From positions 115,286-179,285 of the forward strand of contig NZ_LAHO01000009.1 in assembly GCF_000987775.1 (NCBI RefSeq): 64,000 nucleotides of DNA, in the 5' to 3' direction. Shown here in pieces: positions 34,627 through 46,103 of this stretch (its first letter is position 1; every line of letters begins with the position of its first letter). The notes under the pieces were generated by a model. That model was not told the DNA's origin, ran no database searches, and saw only the letters and a program-made list of their open reading frames with translations. This stretch comes from Arsukibacterium ikkense (GTDB taxonomy: Bacteria; Pseudomonadota; Gammaproteobacteria; Enterobacterales; Alteromonadaceae). A program made the translations under genes and the position numbers.

Positions 34627-36903
34627 TTACGGCTGGTAAGCGCTAATCAGGGTTAAGCCTGATACTGCCCTGAAGCCATATACCGACATATGCCATACGC
34701 CCGCTTGTGGGTTGGTGATAACACAGGTTTCCTCATTACCATTGCGGTTTGGCCGGCAGTCGTAGCTGCCTGCACTTGGCGTGCTGCCATATTTCAGGTA
34801 GAGATCAGCATCGCCAGTGCCACCGGTAATGGAGACGCTTAGTTCTGCCATACCCGCTGGTACTTCCAGGGTGTAGTGTTGCCAGGCGCGCCGGCCAACA
34901 CTGATGTTGGTGATGGTTTCACCGCCGGCATCCGGCAGGTCCGGATCGTCCGGCTCGTCTTCTGCAATAAAGCTACCTGTCAGATTAACGCCGCTAAAGG
35001 CAGTGTAGCCAATCAGTTTAACGTAGTAAGTACCTTGTTGTGCCGGGTCAAAATTACAGGTTTCGTTATTACCTGTTAAATATGGCCGGCAATCCCAGTC
35101 GCCCGGGGTGGGTTCAGCGCCAAACTTAACGTACATATCAGCATCGCCGGTACCGCCATTCATCACAAAGGATAAGTCGGTGGCCATGGCTGGAACATCC
35201 AGCGTAAACAGTAACTCATCACCGCCGGCACCTGCCAGATTCGAAACCGTTACACCATTTTCCAGGGCAGTGGCACCCGGTGGGGTAGGATCATCCGGGC
35301 CATCACCAGAACCGGCACAGCCATATTCTGCCAGATAATCCACAGCGTCTTTAGCCTGAACCAGACCGAAACCATAAGAATTATCGCGGCCAGGCGCACC
35401 TAAATCTTCAGCGCTGGCAGCCAGAGCAGCGCGGATTTCAACATTGCTACAATCCGGGAAGTGGCTCCAGACCAGGGCGGCAACACCGGCGACATGCGGT
35501 GAGGCCATAGAAGTACCGCTCATCAGTCCATAGTTGCTGGCACCTGACGTCAGGTTGGCAACGCTGCCCAGCTGTGCCATCAGCATTTGGCCATCTTCCA
35601 GCGACAGGCTAACCGCAGGAATGGTGGCGCTGGTGCCTTCCACAGTGCCGGCAAAATTACCTGACACATTATTGTAAATAATGGCAGCTAAACCGCCACC
35701 AGCCTGGCACGATTCCACTTTTTGCGAGAAGGCTACTTCGCCACGGGAAATTAAGCACACTTTGTCTGCCACATCAGTACAGGCGTTGATGGCCAGGCCG
35801 CAATCAGCAAATTCAGCACTTACCATACCGCTACCAGAACCCGACATCGGGTTGGCATCGTAAAATACACTGTTAACATTTAGCTGGGCTTCAAGCGCAG
35901 TGCCCTCTGGGTAGGTTGAGCGCACATCAACCCCAGGGCCGGCCAGTTCTACCTGGGCATTACGCTGGGAGAAATTGGCCAGGGCTTTAGTGCTATCTAC
36001 TGCAGCGACCGACACCACAGAGTTATAAGACGCCGGGTAAGACATAGAGGTGTTGCCATCGTTACCGGCAGCCGCTATTAATAACAAACCGGCATCAAAG
36101 GCTGCCTGCATGGCATTACTTTCGGTCGCGTTGGGCGCTGCGCCACCTAAGCTCATATTAACTACAGTAGAGCCTGCTGTAACACAGGCATTTACTGCGC
36201 TGGCCAGGGTTGACGAGTAGCCCCAGCCATTGGCGTTAAATACTTTAATGATGTGCATATTCAGCTGGCCGTTTGGCATAATGCCAACAATACCAACGTC
36301 ATTATTTAACGCGCCTATAGTGCCGGCCACGTGAGTACCATGCGGACCACCGGCATCGAACCAGTTACCTGTACCGATATCATTAGTGCCGCTGATGTTG
36401 CCTGAAGCAAAATCTTCATGCGGCAGGCCTAAACCCGAGTCAATAACACACACATTCTGATTACTGGCAAATTGGTCACTGACTAAATCAGCCTGCACCA
36501 TCGGGTAGCCGTAAGGAATTTGCTGCATCATCGGATAGCGACGTTGATCAACTTCAATAAACTCGATATTAGGATCGGTTTTCAGCAGGTTAACCAGGCC
36601 TGGCCGCAGCTCAGCGGCAATTGCGCGTTGCTCTGCTAACACATGATGAATTTTCGCCCCCTGGCGTTGTAATTTATTGCTGTTGTCACTAAGCATGGCC
36701 AATACTGCATCTTTGGCGCCTTTTTGCTGTTTCAGCACATAATCGTTTTGCTTGCTCTGTCCTGCATTGCTGTCTTTGTATTTAATGATGTAGCGGTTGT
36801 TGTCAATGGTGGCGCTTTTGTCGGTGGCTGCCAGGGCGCTATTTACCGCCAGTGCCAGCAAGCTGCAACTGGCCAGCGCCAGTGGTTTGGTTAATTTGGA
36901 CAT
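34627..36903 (-). CDS. Secreted S8 subtilisin-like serine peptidase with two PPC domains
   Basis: A 758-residue precursor. A signal peptide (~1-25) is followed by an I9 inhibitor-like propeptide (~35-120). The catalytic triad is D155 (VIDSGLG), H188 (GPHGTHVAGT) and S465 (GTSMASPHVAG). Between H and S lies a protease-associated insertion (~350-445) with cysteine pairs. Two copies of the bacterial pre-peptidase C-terminal (PPC) domain follow, at roughly 545-650 and 665-758, sharing GTGDADMYVKFG / GTGDADLYLKYG and CRP..GN.ETC motifs. PPC domains are often removed during secretion. Ribosome site AGGAGGGTG and a TATTAT -10 candidate precede it. Probably an extracellular nutrient protease. Confidence 0.95.
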   Translation of the reverse strand: MSKLTKPLALASCSLLALAVNSALAATDKSATIDNNRYIIKYKDSNAGQSKQNDYVLKQQKGAKDAVLAMLSDNSNKLQRQGAKIHHVLAEQRAIAAELRPGLVNLLKTDPNIEFIEVDQRRYPMMQQIPYGYPMVQADLVSDQFASNQNVCVIDSGLGLPHEDFASGNISGTNDIGTGNWFDAGGPHGTHVAGTIGALNNDVGIVGIMPNGQLNMHIIKVFNANGWGYSSTLASAVNACVTAGSTVVNMSLGGAAPNATESNAMQAAFDAGLLLIAAAGNDGNTSMSYPASYNSVVSVAAVDSTKALANFSQRNAQVELAGPGVDVRSTYPEGTALEAQLNVNSVFYDANPMSGSGSGMVSAEFADCGLAINACTDVADKVCLISRGEVAFSQKVESCQAGGGLAAIIYNNVSGNFAGTVEGTSATIPAVSLSLEDGQMLMAQLGSVANLTSGASNYGLMSGTSMASPHVAGVAALVWSHFPDCSNVEIRAALAASAEDLGAPGRDNSYGFGLVQAKDAVDYLAEYGCAGSGDGPDDPTPPGATALENGVTVSNLAGAGGDELLFTLDVPAMATDLSFVMNGGTGDADMYVKFGAEPTPGDWDCRPYLTGNNETCNFDPAQQGTYYVKLIGYTAFSGVNLTGSFIAEDEPDDPDLPDAGGETITNISVGRRAWQHYTLEVPAGMAELSVSITGGTGDADLYLKYGSTPSAGSYDCRPNRNGNEETCVITNPQAGVWHMSVYGFRAVSGLTLISAYQP

Positions 36904-37305
36904 GATTCACCCTCCTGAGGTGATTTTTTATAATAGGTTGTTCCTTCAAACTTGGTTGCGGACTGCCCAACTCACAACGATAAATCATGGTATGCCTTAC
37001 TCACTTGTCACTATAATGTGAAATATTGCATTTTTTTACAGCAACATGGCTTTTATGCATACAATGAGAATTTCAAACTATAACAAATAGCAAACTGTTT
37101 CAATTTGTAATTTACAAAAATAACAAATAATAAAACTAAGTGTTTGAAAAGTGATTTATTTAAACGTCAAGCGCCAAATTTAGTTAAGTTTTTAGCCTAA
37201 ACAACGACAAGTGTTAATTCTCAGCGCTGACTCGACCTGGCCATGGCAATGCTTTATATTGATTAATATTAATGTACTAAGTTGATATCTTAATCGGAAA
37301 TTGCA
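36904..37305 (+). other. AT-rich divergent intergenic region
   Basis: About 400 bases without a gene between the peptidase (leftward) and oxyR (rightward). It is markedly AT-rich around 37020-37160, with many A/T tracts. Apart from the peptidase ribosome site and TATTAT element near 36925-36935 I see no structured RNA, repeat or small gene. Confidence 0.6.
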
Positions 37306-38223
37306 ATGAAAAGACTTCCCAGTATTAAACAGCTGCAGTATCTGCTTGCTTTGCATGAACATCAGCATTTTGGCCGCGCCGCTGAAGCCTGTTATGTGGG
37401 CCAGTCTACCTTGAGCGCGGCCATTGCTAATCTGGAAGAAACTATGGATACCCAGCTGTTAGAGCGGGACCATAAAACCTTTATTTTTACTTCGCTGGGC
37501 GAAGATGTGGTGCGTCAGGCCCGGCATATTATTGAACAATGTGAAGAGCTGACTGAGTTTGCCAGGTCACAGGGTAAGCCGATGGCCGGACCATTCAGGC
37601 TGGGTTGTATTCCCACTATAGCGCCCTTTGTGCTAAGTGAAGTGATGACCTTATGCCGTGAACGCTATCCCGATTTACAACTGTTACTGCGCGAAGATAC
37701 CACTGATAACTCATTGCATGCGCTGGCCGAAGGCCGGCTGGATATGGTGTTGCTGGCGTTGCCTTATGAAACCGGTGCTTTGCATACGGAAATACTGGCA
37801 CAGGATGGCTTTAAACTGGTGTTACATAAAGACTGGCTGGGACGGGGCTTTAATCAGGATATCAGCCAATGGCCGGATGAAAGTATTTTCTTGCTGGAAC
37901 GTGAACATTGTTTAACTGGCCATGCGGTAAAAGCCTGTGAGCTGGAAGACAGTCGCAAAGTGAATCCGTTTTTCGCTACCAGCCTGCATACCCTGACTCA
38001 GATGGTGAATAACAAACTTGGCGTAACCTTTATGCCGCAAATGGCGATTAACAGTGGCTTACTGGATAGTACCGAGCTGATTACCCAACCGCCCAGCAGC
38101 GGTAATGCCTATCGGGATATCGGTGTCGCCTGGCGGCCCACATCCAGTAAAGCCCGCAGTTACCGGTTAATGACCAACCTGATTAGTGAGGTGTTACTGC
38201 AAAAATGCCGGGGGGAGGAATAA
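37306..38223 (+). CDS. oxyR: Hydrogen peroxide-sensing regulator OxyR
   Basis: A 305-residue LysR-family activator. The helix-turn-helix is in FGRAAEACYVGQSTLSAAIA. Both redox cysteines of OxyR are conserved, C202 and C211, in REHCLTGHAVKACEL, at the same spacing as C199-C208 in E. coli. Disulfide formation on peroxide exposure would activate catalase and peroxiredoxin genes, none of which are adjacent. It is transcribed alone and converges with a binding-protein gene. Confidence 0.95.
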   Translation: MKRLPSIKQLQYLLALHEHQHFGRAAEACYVGQSTLSAAIANLEETMDTQLLERDHKTFIFTSLGEDVVRQARHIIEQCEELTEFARSQGKPMAGPFRLGCIPTIAPFVLSEVMTLCRERYPDLQLLLREDTTDNSLHALAEGRLDMVLLALPYETGALHTEILAQDGFKLVLHKDWLGRGFNQDISQWPDESIFLLEREHCLTGHAVKACELEDSRKVNPFFATSLHTLTQMVNNKLGVTFMPQMAINSGLLDSTELITQPPSSGNAYRDIGVAWRPTSSKARSYRLMTNLISEVLLQKCRGEE

Positions 38224-38242
38224 AAGTATTGCCGTACCAGGC

Positions 38243-38983
38243 TCACTCCTGTGTCAGGTAAAAGTTATGGTATTGCTGATAGAAATGCTGTAACTCACCA
38301 CTTTCCAGCAGTGCCTGAAAGCGACTGTCCCAGATACATTTTAACTTCTTCCCTTGCTCGGTGTTGGCAAAGGCTGCATAGATGTTGTCTTCGGCAATCA
38401 ACGTGGCCACTAAAGGGGCCAGTTGCATCGAATGGGTATCAGCATAGTGAGCAAATTGACTTTGTTCGGCCAGGTAGGCATCAACCCGCTGGTTTAACGT
38501 CAGTTCAATACCGTGTTCTACCGATAATACTTCATAGCCAGCATTGGTTAGGCCCAGAATACTGCCAAAGTCATAGGCAAGATTCCAGGCCAGCTGCAAG
38601 GGTTTCAGATCCTCGATGCTGTGCAGCTGATGTCGCCCGGGGTGAAAAATTACCACGATTTTATCCTGATCAATTGGCCGCGCCGATAGTAGTAAATCGG
38701 TGCCATTATGGCCAGATACGGCTAATGTCATGTCTGATTTTTGTTGCCGTACCAGCGTTAATGCCCGGTTATAATTGGTAAAGGTGACTTGCAGGCGGGG
38801 TTGGTAGGGCTGATAAATCAAACGGATAAGATCAAAGTAAGCACCGCTTTGATCTTGTTCGGTAAAGCCTGGCCATTGCTCGGTACTAAGCTGAATAGGT
38901 TCTGGCAATGCAACTGGCTGCGACAGGTTATTGGCCGGTACCTGACATAGAAATAGCAGCGGTAGCAGTAAGGACACTAACAT
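38243..38983 (-). CDS. Periplasmic SBP_bac_3-type solute-binding protein
   Basis: A 246-residue protein with a signal peptide (~1-18). The blocks [50 protein letters not shown] and [19 protein letters not shown] are those of the family-3 solute-binding (glutamine/lysine-type) fold. There is no partner permease, so it may be an orphan sensor-like binding protein, as is common in Alteromonadales. The ligand is unknown. Confidence 0.8.
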   Translation of the reverse strand: MLVSLLLPLLFLCQVPANNLSQPVALPEPIQLSTEQWPGFTEQDQSGAYFDLIRLIYQPYQPRLQVTFTNYNRALTLVRQQKSDMTLAVSGHNGTDLLLSARPIDQDKIVVIFHPGRHQLHSIEDLKPLQLAWNLAYDFGSILGLTNAGYEVLSVEHGIELTLNQRVDAYLAEQSQFAHYADTHSMQLAPLVATLIAEDNIYAAFANTEQGKKLKCIWDSRFQALLESGELQHFYQQYHNFYLTQE

Positions 38984-39090
38984 ATTCGTTTTTCCGCAAC
39001 AGATTCTGCGTTAAGTGTAGTGATAATTTGCTAGAATGCTGGCTGTTTTTTTCAGCCGTGCCTATGGTCGGTAAAGCCAGGGAGTCATCT

Positions 39091-40131
39091 ATGCAAGTTA
39101 AGAGTATGCAAGTTAAAGATTTTTCGTTCGAGCTGCCAGAGCAGCTTATTGCCCGTTTCCCCAAAGCTGAACGTTCAGCCAGCCGTCTGCTGGCCATGGA
39201 TAAACAGAGCGGAGCTTTAAGTCATCATATTTTTAAAGACTTAACTGATTTTCTTCAGCCCGGTGATTTACTGGTATTTAATAATACCAAGGTAATACCC
39301 GCGCGTTTATTTGGCCAGAAAGCCTCAGGCGGCAAGGTTGAGGTGCTGGTGGAACGGCTGCTGGATGACCAGCGCTTTTTGGCGCATGTCCGGGCCAGCA
39401 AAGCCCCTAAACCCGGCAGCATGCTGTTGCTGGAAAACTCGGCTGAGGTGCGGATGAATCAGCGCCATGACGAACTGTTTGAGTTGGAAATGTTAAGCGA
39501 TGAACCGGTGCTGGCGATGCTGGAACGCTTAGGCCATATGCCCTTACCGCCCTATATCGACCGGCCGGATAACGAAGAAGATAAAGCACGTTATCAAACG
39601 GTGTATAACGAAAAGCCGGGCGCCGTGGCGGCACCCACTGCCGGTTTGCATTTCGACCAGCCGCTGCTGGCTAAACTTGCGGACAAAGGCATTGAGTTTG
39701 GCTATGTGACGCTGCATGTTGGCGCCGGCACCTTTCAGCCGGTACGGGTGGATAATGTGCTGGAACACCAGATGCACGCCGAGTATATCGAGGTGTCGCA
39801 GCAGGTGGTTGATGCAGTAGCTGCGTGCAAAGCCCGTGGTAATAAAGTGGTGGCGGTGGGCACGACCTCGGTACGCTCGCTGGAGTCGGCGGCGCAGCAG
39901 GGCGGCGGTAAGCTGATTAGTTATTACGGTGATACCCAGATTTTTATCTACCCTGGTTATAAGTTCCAGGTGATTGATGCGCTGATCACTAACTTTCACT
40001 TGCCGGAATCTACGCTGATTATGCTGGTATCTGCGTTCAGCTCTCGCGAACATGTAATGAATGCCTATGATACGGCGATTGCTGAGCAATACCGTTTTTA
40101 CTCCTATGGCGATGCGATGTTTATCAGCTAG
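39091..40131 (+). CDS. queA: S-adenosylmethionine:tRNA ribosyltransferase-isomerase
   Basis: A 346-residue QueA, which converts preQ1 in tRNA to epoxyqueuosine. Family blocks are abundant: [61 protein letters not shown] and [13 protein letters not shown]. Two in-frame ATGs 15 bases apart (39091, 39106) begin near-identical pentapeptides, MQVKS and MQVKD. The ribosome site GGGAG is spaced for the first; homology with E. coli ([12 protein letters not shown]) favours the second. It is followed by tgt, the preceding enzyme of the pathway. Confidence 0.96.
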   Translation: MQVKSMQVKDFSFELPEQLIARFPKAERSASRLLAMDKQSGALSHHIFKDLTDFLQPGDLLVFNNTKVIPARLFGQKASGGKVEVLVERLLDDQRFLAHVRASKAPKPGSMLLLENSAEVRMNQRHDELFELEMLSDEPVLAMLERLGHMPLPPYIDRPDNEEDKARYQTVYNEKPGAVAAPTAGLHFDQPLLAKLADKGIEFGYVTLHVGAGTFQPVRVDNVLEHQMHAEYIEVSQQVVDAVAACKARGNKVVAVGTTSVRSLESAAQQGGGKLISYYGDTQIFIYPGYKFQVIDALITNFHLPESTLIMLVSAFSSREHVMNAYDTAIAEQYRFYSYGDAMFIS

Positions 40132-40137
40132 CTTTGC

Positions 40138-40154
40138 TGCTATAATGCGCCGCG
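40138..40154 (+). promoter_or_regulatory. Extended -10 promoter of tgt with GC-rich discriminator
   Basis: TGCTATAATGCGCCGCG: an extended -10 (TGnTATAAT) followed by a GC-rich discriminator. TGCTATAATGCGCC is also found before prmA. Such discriminators are typical of promoters repressed by ppGpp/DksA. Confidence 0.55.
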
Positions 40155-40160
40155 AATTAA

Positions 40161-41357
<1,197 letters not shown>

Positions 41358-41404
41358 TATATAACTTAAAACGCAACTACATTACTAATAATAAGGGGAT
41401 AACC

Positions 41405-41740
41405 ATGAGTCTATTTATCAGCAACGCCTACGCCGACAGCGCCGCCGCACCACAAGGTGGTGGTTGGGATTTAATTATTATGTTGCTGGCCTTTGGCTTA
41501 ATTTTCTATTTCTTAATCTACCGGCCGCAAGCCAAGCGGGTTAAAGAGCACCGCAATCTGATGTCTGCGTTAGGTAAGGGCGACGAAGTGCTGACCCAGG
41601 GCGGCATTGTTGGCCGGATCACTAAAATTGCTGACGACAAAGACTTTGTTACCGTGGCTATAAATGAAGGTACCGAAGTTACTGTACAAAAATCAGCGAT
41701 CAGTGCTGTGTTACCAAAAGGCACGTTAAAGTCGCTGTAA
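41405..41740 (+). CDS. yajC: Sec translocase subunit YajC
   Basis: A 111-residue inner-membrane protein with one helix (LIIMLLAFGLIFYFLIYRPQ) and a small cytoplasmic domain with DEVLTQGGIVGRITKI. It associates with SecDF and AcrB. It sits 47 bases after tgt and 29 before secD. Confidence 0.96.
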   Translation: MSLFISNAYADSAAAPQGGGWDLIIMLLAFGLIFYFLIYRPQAKRVKEHRNLMSALGKGDEVLTQGGIVGRITKIADDKDFVTVAINEGTEVTVQKSAISAVLPKGTLKSL

Positions 41741-41769
41741 GCGACTGCGTTTATTAAAAGGATCAACTT

Positions 41770-43623
41770 GTGTTAAACAAAAATCCTCTCTGGCGGTATG
41801 TAGTGGTATTAGGGTTGCTGCTGGCAGCATTCCTGTATGCCTTACCCAACGTATACCCAGAAGATCCGGCATTAAACATTAATGCCAGCCGCGGCGGTGT
41901 GGTCAGTGAAACCACCCGTGCTGAACTTGAGCAGGCGTTTATTGCCGCCAATATCAGCGCTAAGTCAGTTACCCTGACTGAGGGCCAGATCCTGGCCCGC
42001 TTTAACAGTGCTGATGATCAGTTGCGGGCGCGGGAAGTGGCTGGCCGCCAGTTAGGTAGTAGCTACATTACCGCACTGAATATGGTGCCGACGACACCCG
42101 GCTGGCTGCGCGCTATTGGCGCCAGCCCGATGAAGTTAGGCCTGGATTTACGTGGTGGCGTGCACTTTCTGATGGCGGTGGATATGAAAGCCGCTATCGA
42201 CAAGAACATTAACGATTTAGTGCAGGCATTCCGGGCTGATTTACGCGAAGAGCGGGTACGTTATCGCGCGGTGCAGGCAGATTTAGATCGCGGTCAGGTG
42301 CAAATTTTACTACGCAGTGCTGAAGATGTGGCTGCCGCCCGGGCGGCACTGAGTAAAAATGACCGTGAGTTAGTGTTCAGCGACGGTAGTACTGAACACA
42401 GCCTGCTGGTAAGTTTAAGTGAAAACCGGGTGCGGGAAATTCGGGAGTATGCGCTGGAGCAGAACATTACTATTATCCGCAACCGGGTAAATGAAATTGG
42501 TGTGGCTGAACCGCTGGTGCAACGTCAGGGCGCTGATCGGATCATCGTCCAGCTACCGGGCGTGCAAGACCCGGCTCAGGCCAAAGAAATTCTGGGCGCC
42601 ACTGCAACCCTGGAATTCCGGCTGGTCGACAACGATTCCGATTTAGGTGCTGCCTTAGACGGCCGCCTGCCGGCAGGTGCCAGCTTGTACCGCGACCGCA
42701 ATGGTCAGCCGTATTTGCTGGAAAACCGTACCATGCTAACCGGTGACCATATCACCGGCGCTACCTCAGGCTACGACGAATATTCGCGGCCACAGGTGAG
42801 CATTTCACTGGATGCGCAGGGCGGCAATTTATTATCAAATGCCACCCGCAGTACCATTGGCCGGCAAATGGCTACCGTGTTTATTGAATACAAGCCGGGT
42901 GAGCAACGCAACGAAGACGGCACTCCGGTGCTGGTGAAGTTTGAAGAAGTGATTAATGCCGCAACCATTCAGGCGCGTTTAGGCCGCAGCTTCCGCATTA
43001 CCGGCATCGACAACCCGGCTGAAGCGCAAAACCTGGCATTGTTGTTGCGGGCAGGCGCCTTAATAGCGCCAACGCAGATCATTGAAGAACGCACCATAGG
43101 CCCAAGCCTTGGTAAGGAAAACATTGATCTGGGTATGACCGCTATTATGTGGGGCATGATAGTCGTGCTGATTTTTATGGTGCTGTACTACCGGGCTTTT
43201 GGCTTAATTGCCAATGTGGCATTGATTGCCAACCTGATTTTAATCACCGGCTTTATGTCGATGATCCCAGGCGCCACATTAACCTTACCCGGTATGGCCG
43301 GTATTGTATTAACAGTAGGTATGGCGGTAGATGCCAACGTACTGATATTTGAGCGGATCCGTGAAGAGCTGGCTGAAGGGCGCAGCGTGCAGCAAGCGAT
43401 TCATCAGGGTTACGACCGCGCCTTTGCCACCATTGCTGACTCCAACATTACCACCTTGCTGGTGGCACTGATTTTGTTTGGCATTGGTACTGGCCCGGTG
43501 AAAGGCTTTGCCATCACCCTGGCTATCGGTATTCTGACTTCAATCTTTACTTCAGTAGTCGGTACCCGGTTGCTGGTTAATTTATTCTGGGGTGGCCGCC
43601 GCGTGCAGTCACTGCCAATGTAA
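41770..43623 (+). CDS. secD: Protein translocase subunit SecD
   Basis: A 617-residue RND-superfamily membrane protein that uses proton motive force to assist protein export. The start is GTG 41770 with AAGGA upstream. A single N-terminal helix is followed by a large periplasmic P1 domain ([13 protein letters not shown]) and a cluster of five helices containing [20 protein letters not shown], where the proton-relay aspartate lies. Length is usual for gammaproteobacteria. Confidence 0.97.
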   Translation: MLNKNPLWRYVVVLGLLLAAFLYALPNVYPEDPALNINASRGGVVSETTRAELEQAFIAANISAKSVTLTEGQILARFNSADDQLRAREVAGRQLGSSYITALNMVPTTPGWLRAIGASPMKLGLDLRGGVHFLMAVDMKAAIDKNINDLVQAFRADLREERVRYRAVQADLDRGQVQILLRSAEDVAAARAALSKNDRELVFSDGSTEHSLLVSLSENRVREIREYALEQNITIIRNRVNEIGVAEPLVQRQGADRIIVQLPGVQDPAQAKEILGATATLEFRLVDNDSDLGAALDGRLPAGASLYRDRNGQPYLLENRTMLTGDHITGATSGYDEYSRPQVSISLDAQGGNLLSNATRSTIGRQMATVFIEYKPGEQRNEDGTPVLVKFEEVINAATIQARLGRSFRITGIDNPAEAQNLALLLRAGALIAPTQIIEERTIGPSLGKENIDLGMTAIMWGMIVVLIFMVLYYRAFGLIANVALIANLILITGFMSMIPGATLTLPGMAGIVLTVGMAVDANVLIFERIREELAEGRSVQQAIHQGYDRAFATIADSNITTLLVALILFGIGTGPVKGFAITLAIGILTSIFTSVVGTRLLVNLFWGGRRVQSLPM

Positions 43624-43632
43624 GGAGGCGGT

Positions 43633-44580
43633 GTGAGAATATTTCGCTTTACCGAGCCGCTGAATTTTATGCGGTTTAAAATGCCGGCGCTGTTCTTATC
43701 CGGTTTACTGGTTATTGCCTCGCTGGCAACCATTACCGTTAAAGGTATGAACTGGGGCCTGGACTTCACTGGCGGTACCGTTATTGAAGTGGGTTACCGA
43801 GGCGGCGTTGATTTATCACAGGTACGTCAGGTACTGGCCGATAGCGGCTACCCTGATGCCGTGGTGCAGTATTTTGGTTCCAGTGAAGATGTGGCGATCA
43901 GAATATCGCCGCGTGAAGGCATTGACCAATCGACCATTTCCAATCAGGTGCTAACTGCGTTAACAGTGACCTCCAGCGAGCCGATTGAAATGCGCCGGGT
44001 TGAGTTTGTTGGCCCCAGTGTCGGCGACGAGTTAAAAGAACAGGGCGGCTTAGCTATGCTGGCAGCCTTAATCGGCATCTTGCTGTACGTCACCATGCGC
44101 TTTGAATGGCGTTTATCGGTAGGTGCCGTGCTGTCACTGGGCCATGATGTCATTATTACGCTGGGGCTGTTCTCATTGCTGCAGCTGGAGTTTGATTTAA
44201 CCGTACTGGCGGCTATTCTGGCGCTGATTGGTTATTCAATAAATGACACCATAGTGGTATTTGACCGTATTCGGGAAAGCTTTCGCAAGCTGCGCGACTC
44301 AACCGTGCATGAAACCATTAACGATGCGGTTACCGCCACCTTAAACCGGACGGTTGTGACCTCATTAACCACCATAATTGTATTAATTGTGCTGTTTACC
44401 ATGGGCGGCGCGCTTATTCATAACTTTGCTACTGCCTTGCTGTTCGGGATTGCCATTGGTACTTACTCTTCGGTGTTTGTCGCCAGCTCGCTTGCCGTGC
44501 AACTGGGGATTAGCCGCGAAGATATGTTGCCACCGCCTCCGCCGGAAAAAGAAGGCGAGGGCACTGAGCCCCTGCTGTAA
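43633..44580 (+). CDS. secF: Protein translocase subunit SecF
   Basis: A 315-residue SecF starting at GTG 43633, with AAGGAGG upstream and nine bases after secD. LDFTGGTVIEV begins the periplasmic domain; the RND block ALIGYSINDTIVVFDRIRE carries the conserved aspartate. The C-terminus has a run of prolines (PPPPPE). It ends the operon before a near-perfect terminator. Confidence 0.97.
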   Translation: MRIFRFTEPLNFMRFKMPALFLSGLLVIASLATITVKGMNWGLDFTGGTVIEVGYRGGVDLSQVRQVLADSGYPDAVVQYFGSSEDVAIRISPREGIDQSTISNQVLTALTVTSSEPIEMRRVEFVGPSVGDELKEQGGLAMLAALIGILLYVTMRFEWRLSVGAVLSLGHDVIITLGLFSLLQLEFDLTVLAAILALIGYSINDTIVVFDRIRESFRKLRDSTVHETINDAVTATLNRTVVTSLTTIIVLIVLFTMGGALIHNFATALLFGIAIGTYSSVFVASSLAVQLGISREDMLPPPPPEKEGEGTEPLL

Positions 44581-44599
44581 AGTTGTTTTTTATATGCTA

Positions 44600-44630
44600 A
44601 AAATGCCAGTCTGTGACTGGCATTTTTTTT
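44600..44630 (+). terminator. Terminator after secF
   Basis: A perfect ten-base stem AATGCCAGTC / GACTGGCATT with loop TGT and eight T residues. It ends the queA-secF transcript ahead of the rhodanese gene. Confidence 0.92.
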
Positions 44631-44645
44631 GACGAAGGAAATACT

Positions 44646-45017
44646 ATGGCAAGCCAACATGCACCAGGCTTTATTGCCCTGGTTAATCAGGCGAAAGCTG
44701 AAATAAACGAAATAAGCATCAGTGAGTTACTGCAACATAATCAGCCCTATGTGCTGCTGGATATCCGGGAAGACCATGAATGGGCTAAAGGCCATTTACC
44801 TGAAGCCATGCATCTGGGCAAAGGGATTATCGAGCGGGATATTGAACAGACAGTACAGGATAAAAAGCAGAAAATCGTGTTGTATTGCGGTGGCGGTTAT
44901 CGTTCGGCATTGGCAGCACGCACCTTACAGCAAATGGGATATCAGCAGGTGCTAAGCCTGGCAGGTGGCTACAGAGAATGGACAGAGCAGGGACTGGCAG
45001 TGGAAATACCGGCTTAG
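44646..45017 (+). CDS. Single-domain rhodanese-like protein
   Basis: A 123-residue rhodanese starting at ATG 44646 behind GAAGGA. The domain has LLDIREDHEWAKGHLPEAMH and the active-site loop YCGGGYRSALAA with catalytic cysteine. It probably transfers sulfane sulfur, though the acceptor is unknown. An in-frame codon at 44613 would start inside the secF terminator and is rejected. Confidence 0.9.
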   Translation: MASQHAPGFIALVNQAKAEINEISISELLQHNQPYVLLDIREDHEWAKGHLPEAMHLGKGIIERDIEQTVQDKKQKIVLYCGGGYRSALAARTLQQMGYQQVLSLAGGYREWTEQGLAVEIPA

Positions 45018-45047
45018 GCCAGAGGCTAAGCCGGTAAGGTTATCAGC

Positions 45048-45851
45048 TTATTTGGCCAGAGTTTCTGACAGGTGAGGGCGCATGCCTTTAACCATGGCTT
45101 GCAGCACTTTCGGGCTGGCTGCGACGATGTTGCCGCTTTTCATCTGGTTAGAACCGCCGATAAAATCACAGACCATACCACCAGCCTCGCGCACTATCAG
45201 TTCACCTGCGGCAATATCCCAGGGCTTTAAACCAATTTCAAAGAAGCCATCAAAACGGCCGGCCGCGACATAAGCTAAATCCAGCGCAGCGGAACCGGTG
45301 CGGCGCATATCGGCACAGTCGGCAAAAAAGCTGTTAAAGATTTTGCTGTAGCTGTCTAAATGGTGTTTGGCTTTAAACGGAAAACCGGTAGCAAGAATGG
45401 CGCCGGTCATATCTGGCAGGGCAGTAACCCGAATGCGGGTGCCATTTAACTGGGCACCACGGCCACGTGACGCTGTAAATAACTCGCCGCGCAGTGGATC
45501 AAAGATCACGGCCTGGTCTAGTTTACCCTGGTGTTTTAAAGCGATCGACACCGCGAAATGCGGAATGCCTTTGATAAAGTTGCTGGTGCCGTCCAGTGGA
45601 TCAATGATCCACTGGAATTCGCTGTCGCTGTTACCGTAATCGCCATGCTCTTCACCAACAATACCGTGGGTTGGGAAAGATTTTTTCAAAATTGCCACTA
45701 TAGCCTGCTCAGCTTCTTTGTCGACGTTGGTGACAAAGTCGTTGCTGCCTTTTTGCAGCTTTTGCACCATGTCTAACTGGCCACAAGCACGAGCGATAAT
45801 ATTACCTGCACTACGGGCAGCACGAATGGCGATGTTTAACATCGGATGCAT
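45048..45851 (-). CDS. suhB: Inositol-1-monophosphatase family protein SuhB
   Basis: A 267-residue magnesium-dependent phosphatase that in enterobacteria also joins the rRNA antitermination complex. The N-terminus MHPMLNIAIRAARSAG matches SuhB. Metal motifs are GEEHGDYG, IDPLDGTSNFIKGIPHFAVS and WDIAAGELIVREAGG. It is monocistronic, converging with the rhodanese gene. Confidence 0.95.
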   Translation of the reverse strand: MHPMLNIAIRAARSAGNIIARACGQLDMVQKLQKGSNDFVTNVDKEAEQAIVAILKKSFPTHGIVGEEHGDYGNSDSEFQWIIDPLDGTSNFIKGIPHFAVSIALKHQGKLDQAVIFDPLRGELFTASRGRGAQLNGTRIRVTALPDMTGAILATGFPFKAKHHLDSYSKIFNSFFADCADMRRTGSAALDLAYVAAGRFDGFFEIGLKPWDIAAGELIVREAGGMVCDFIGGSNQMKSGNIVAASPKVLQAMVKGMRPHLSETLAK

Positions 45852-46103
45852 AGCGATTACCTTTTTTTTAAAAGAGCGTTAAAAACAGCTGTATAAAGAA
45901 CAATCAAAAGAGCGGCGCGTATTGTAGCCGCTACAGTAAAAAAGTAAAGATAATTGGCCGTAAAAAACCACTGCCACTGCTTTACATATTCAGTTACATT
46001 GTTTTACCAGCTTGTGTTAACGCAACGCTAACTATTCAGATAATATTAAGCTTATTTAGGCACAATAGCCAAAAGCATTAAGTACTAATTTAGTGAGGTT
46101 AAT

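Noticed and set aside
38908..39090. N-terminal extension of QueA
   Set aside because: The extra residues have no match to QueA, run opposite into the binding-protein gene, and a ribosome site stands before 39091.
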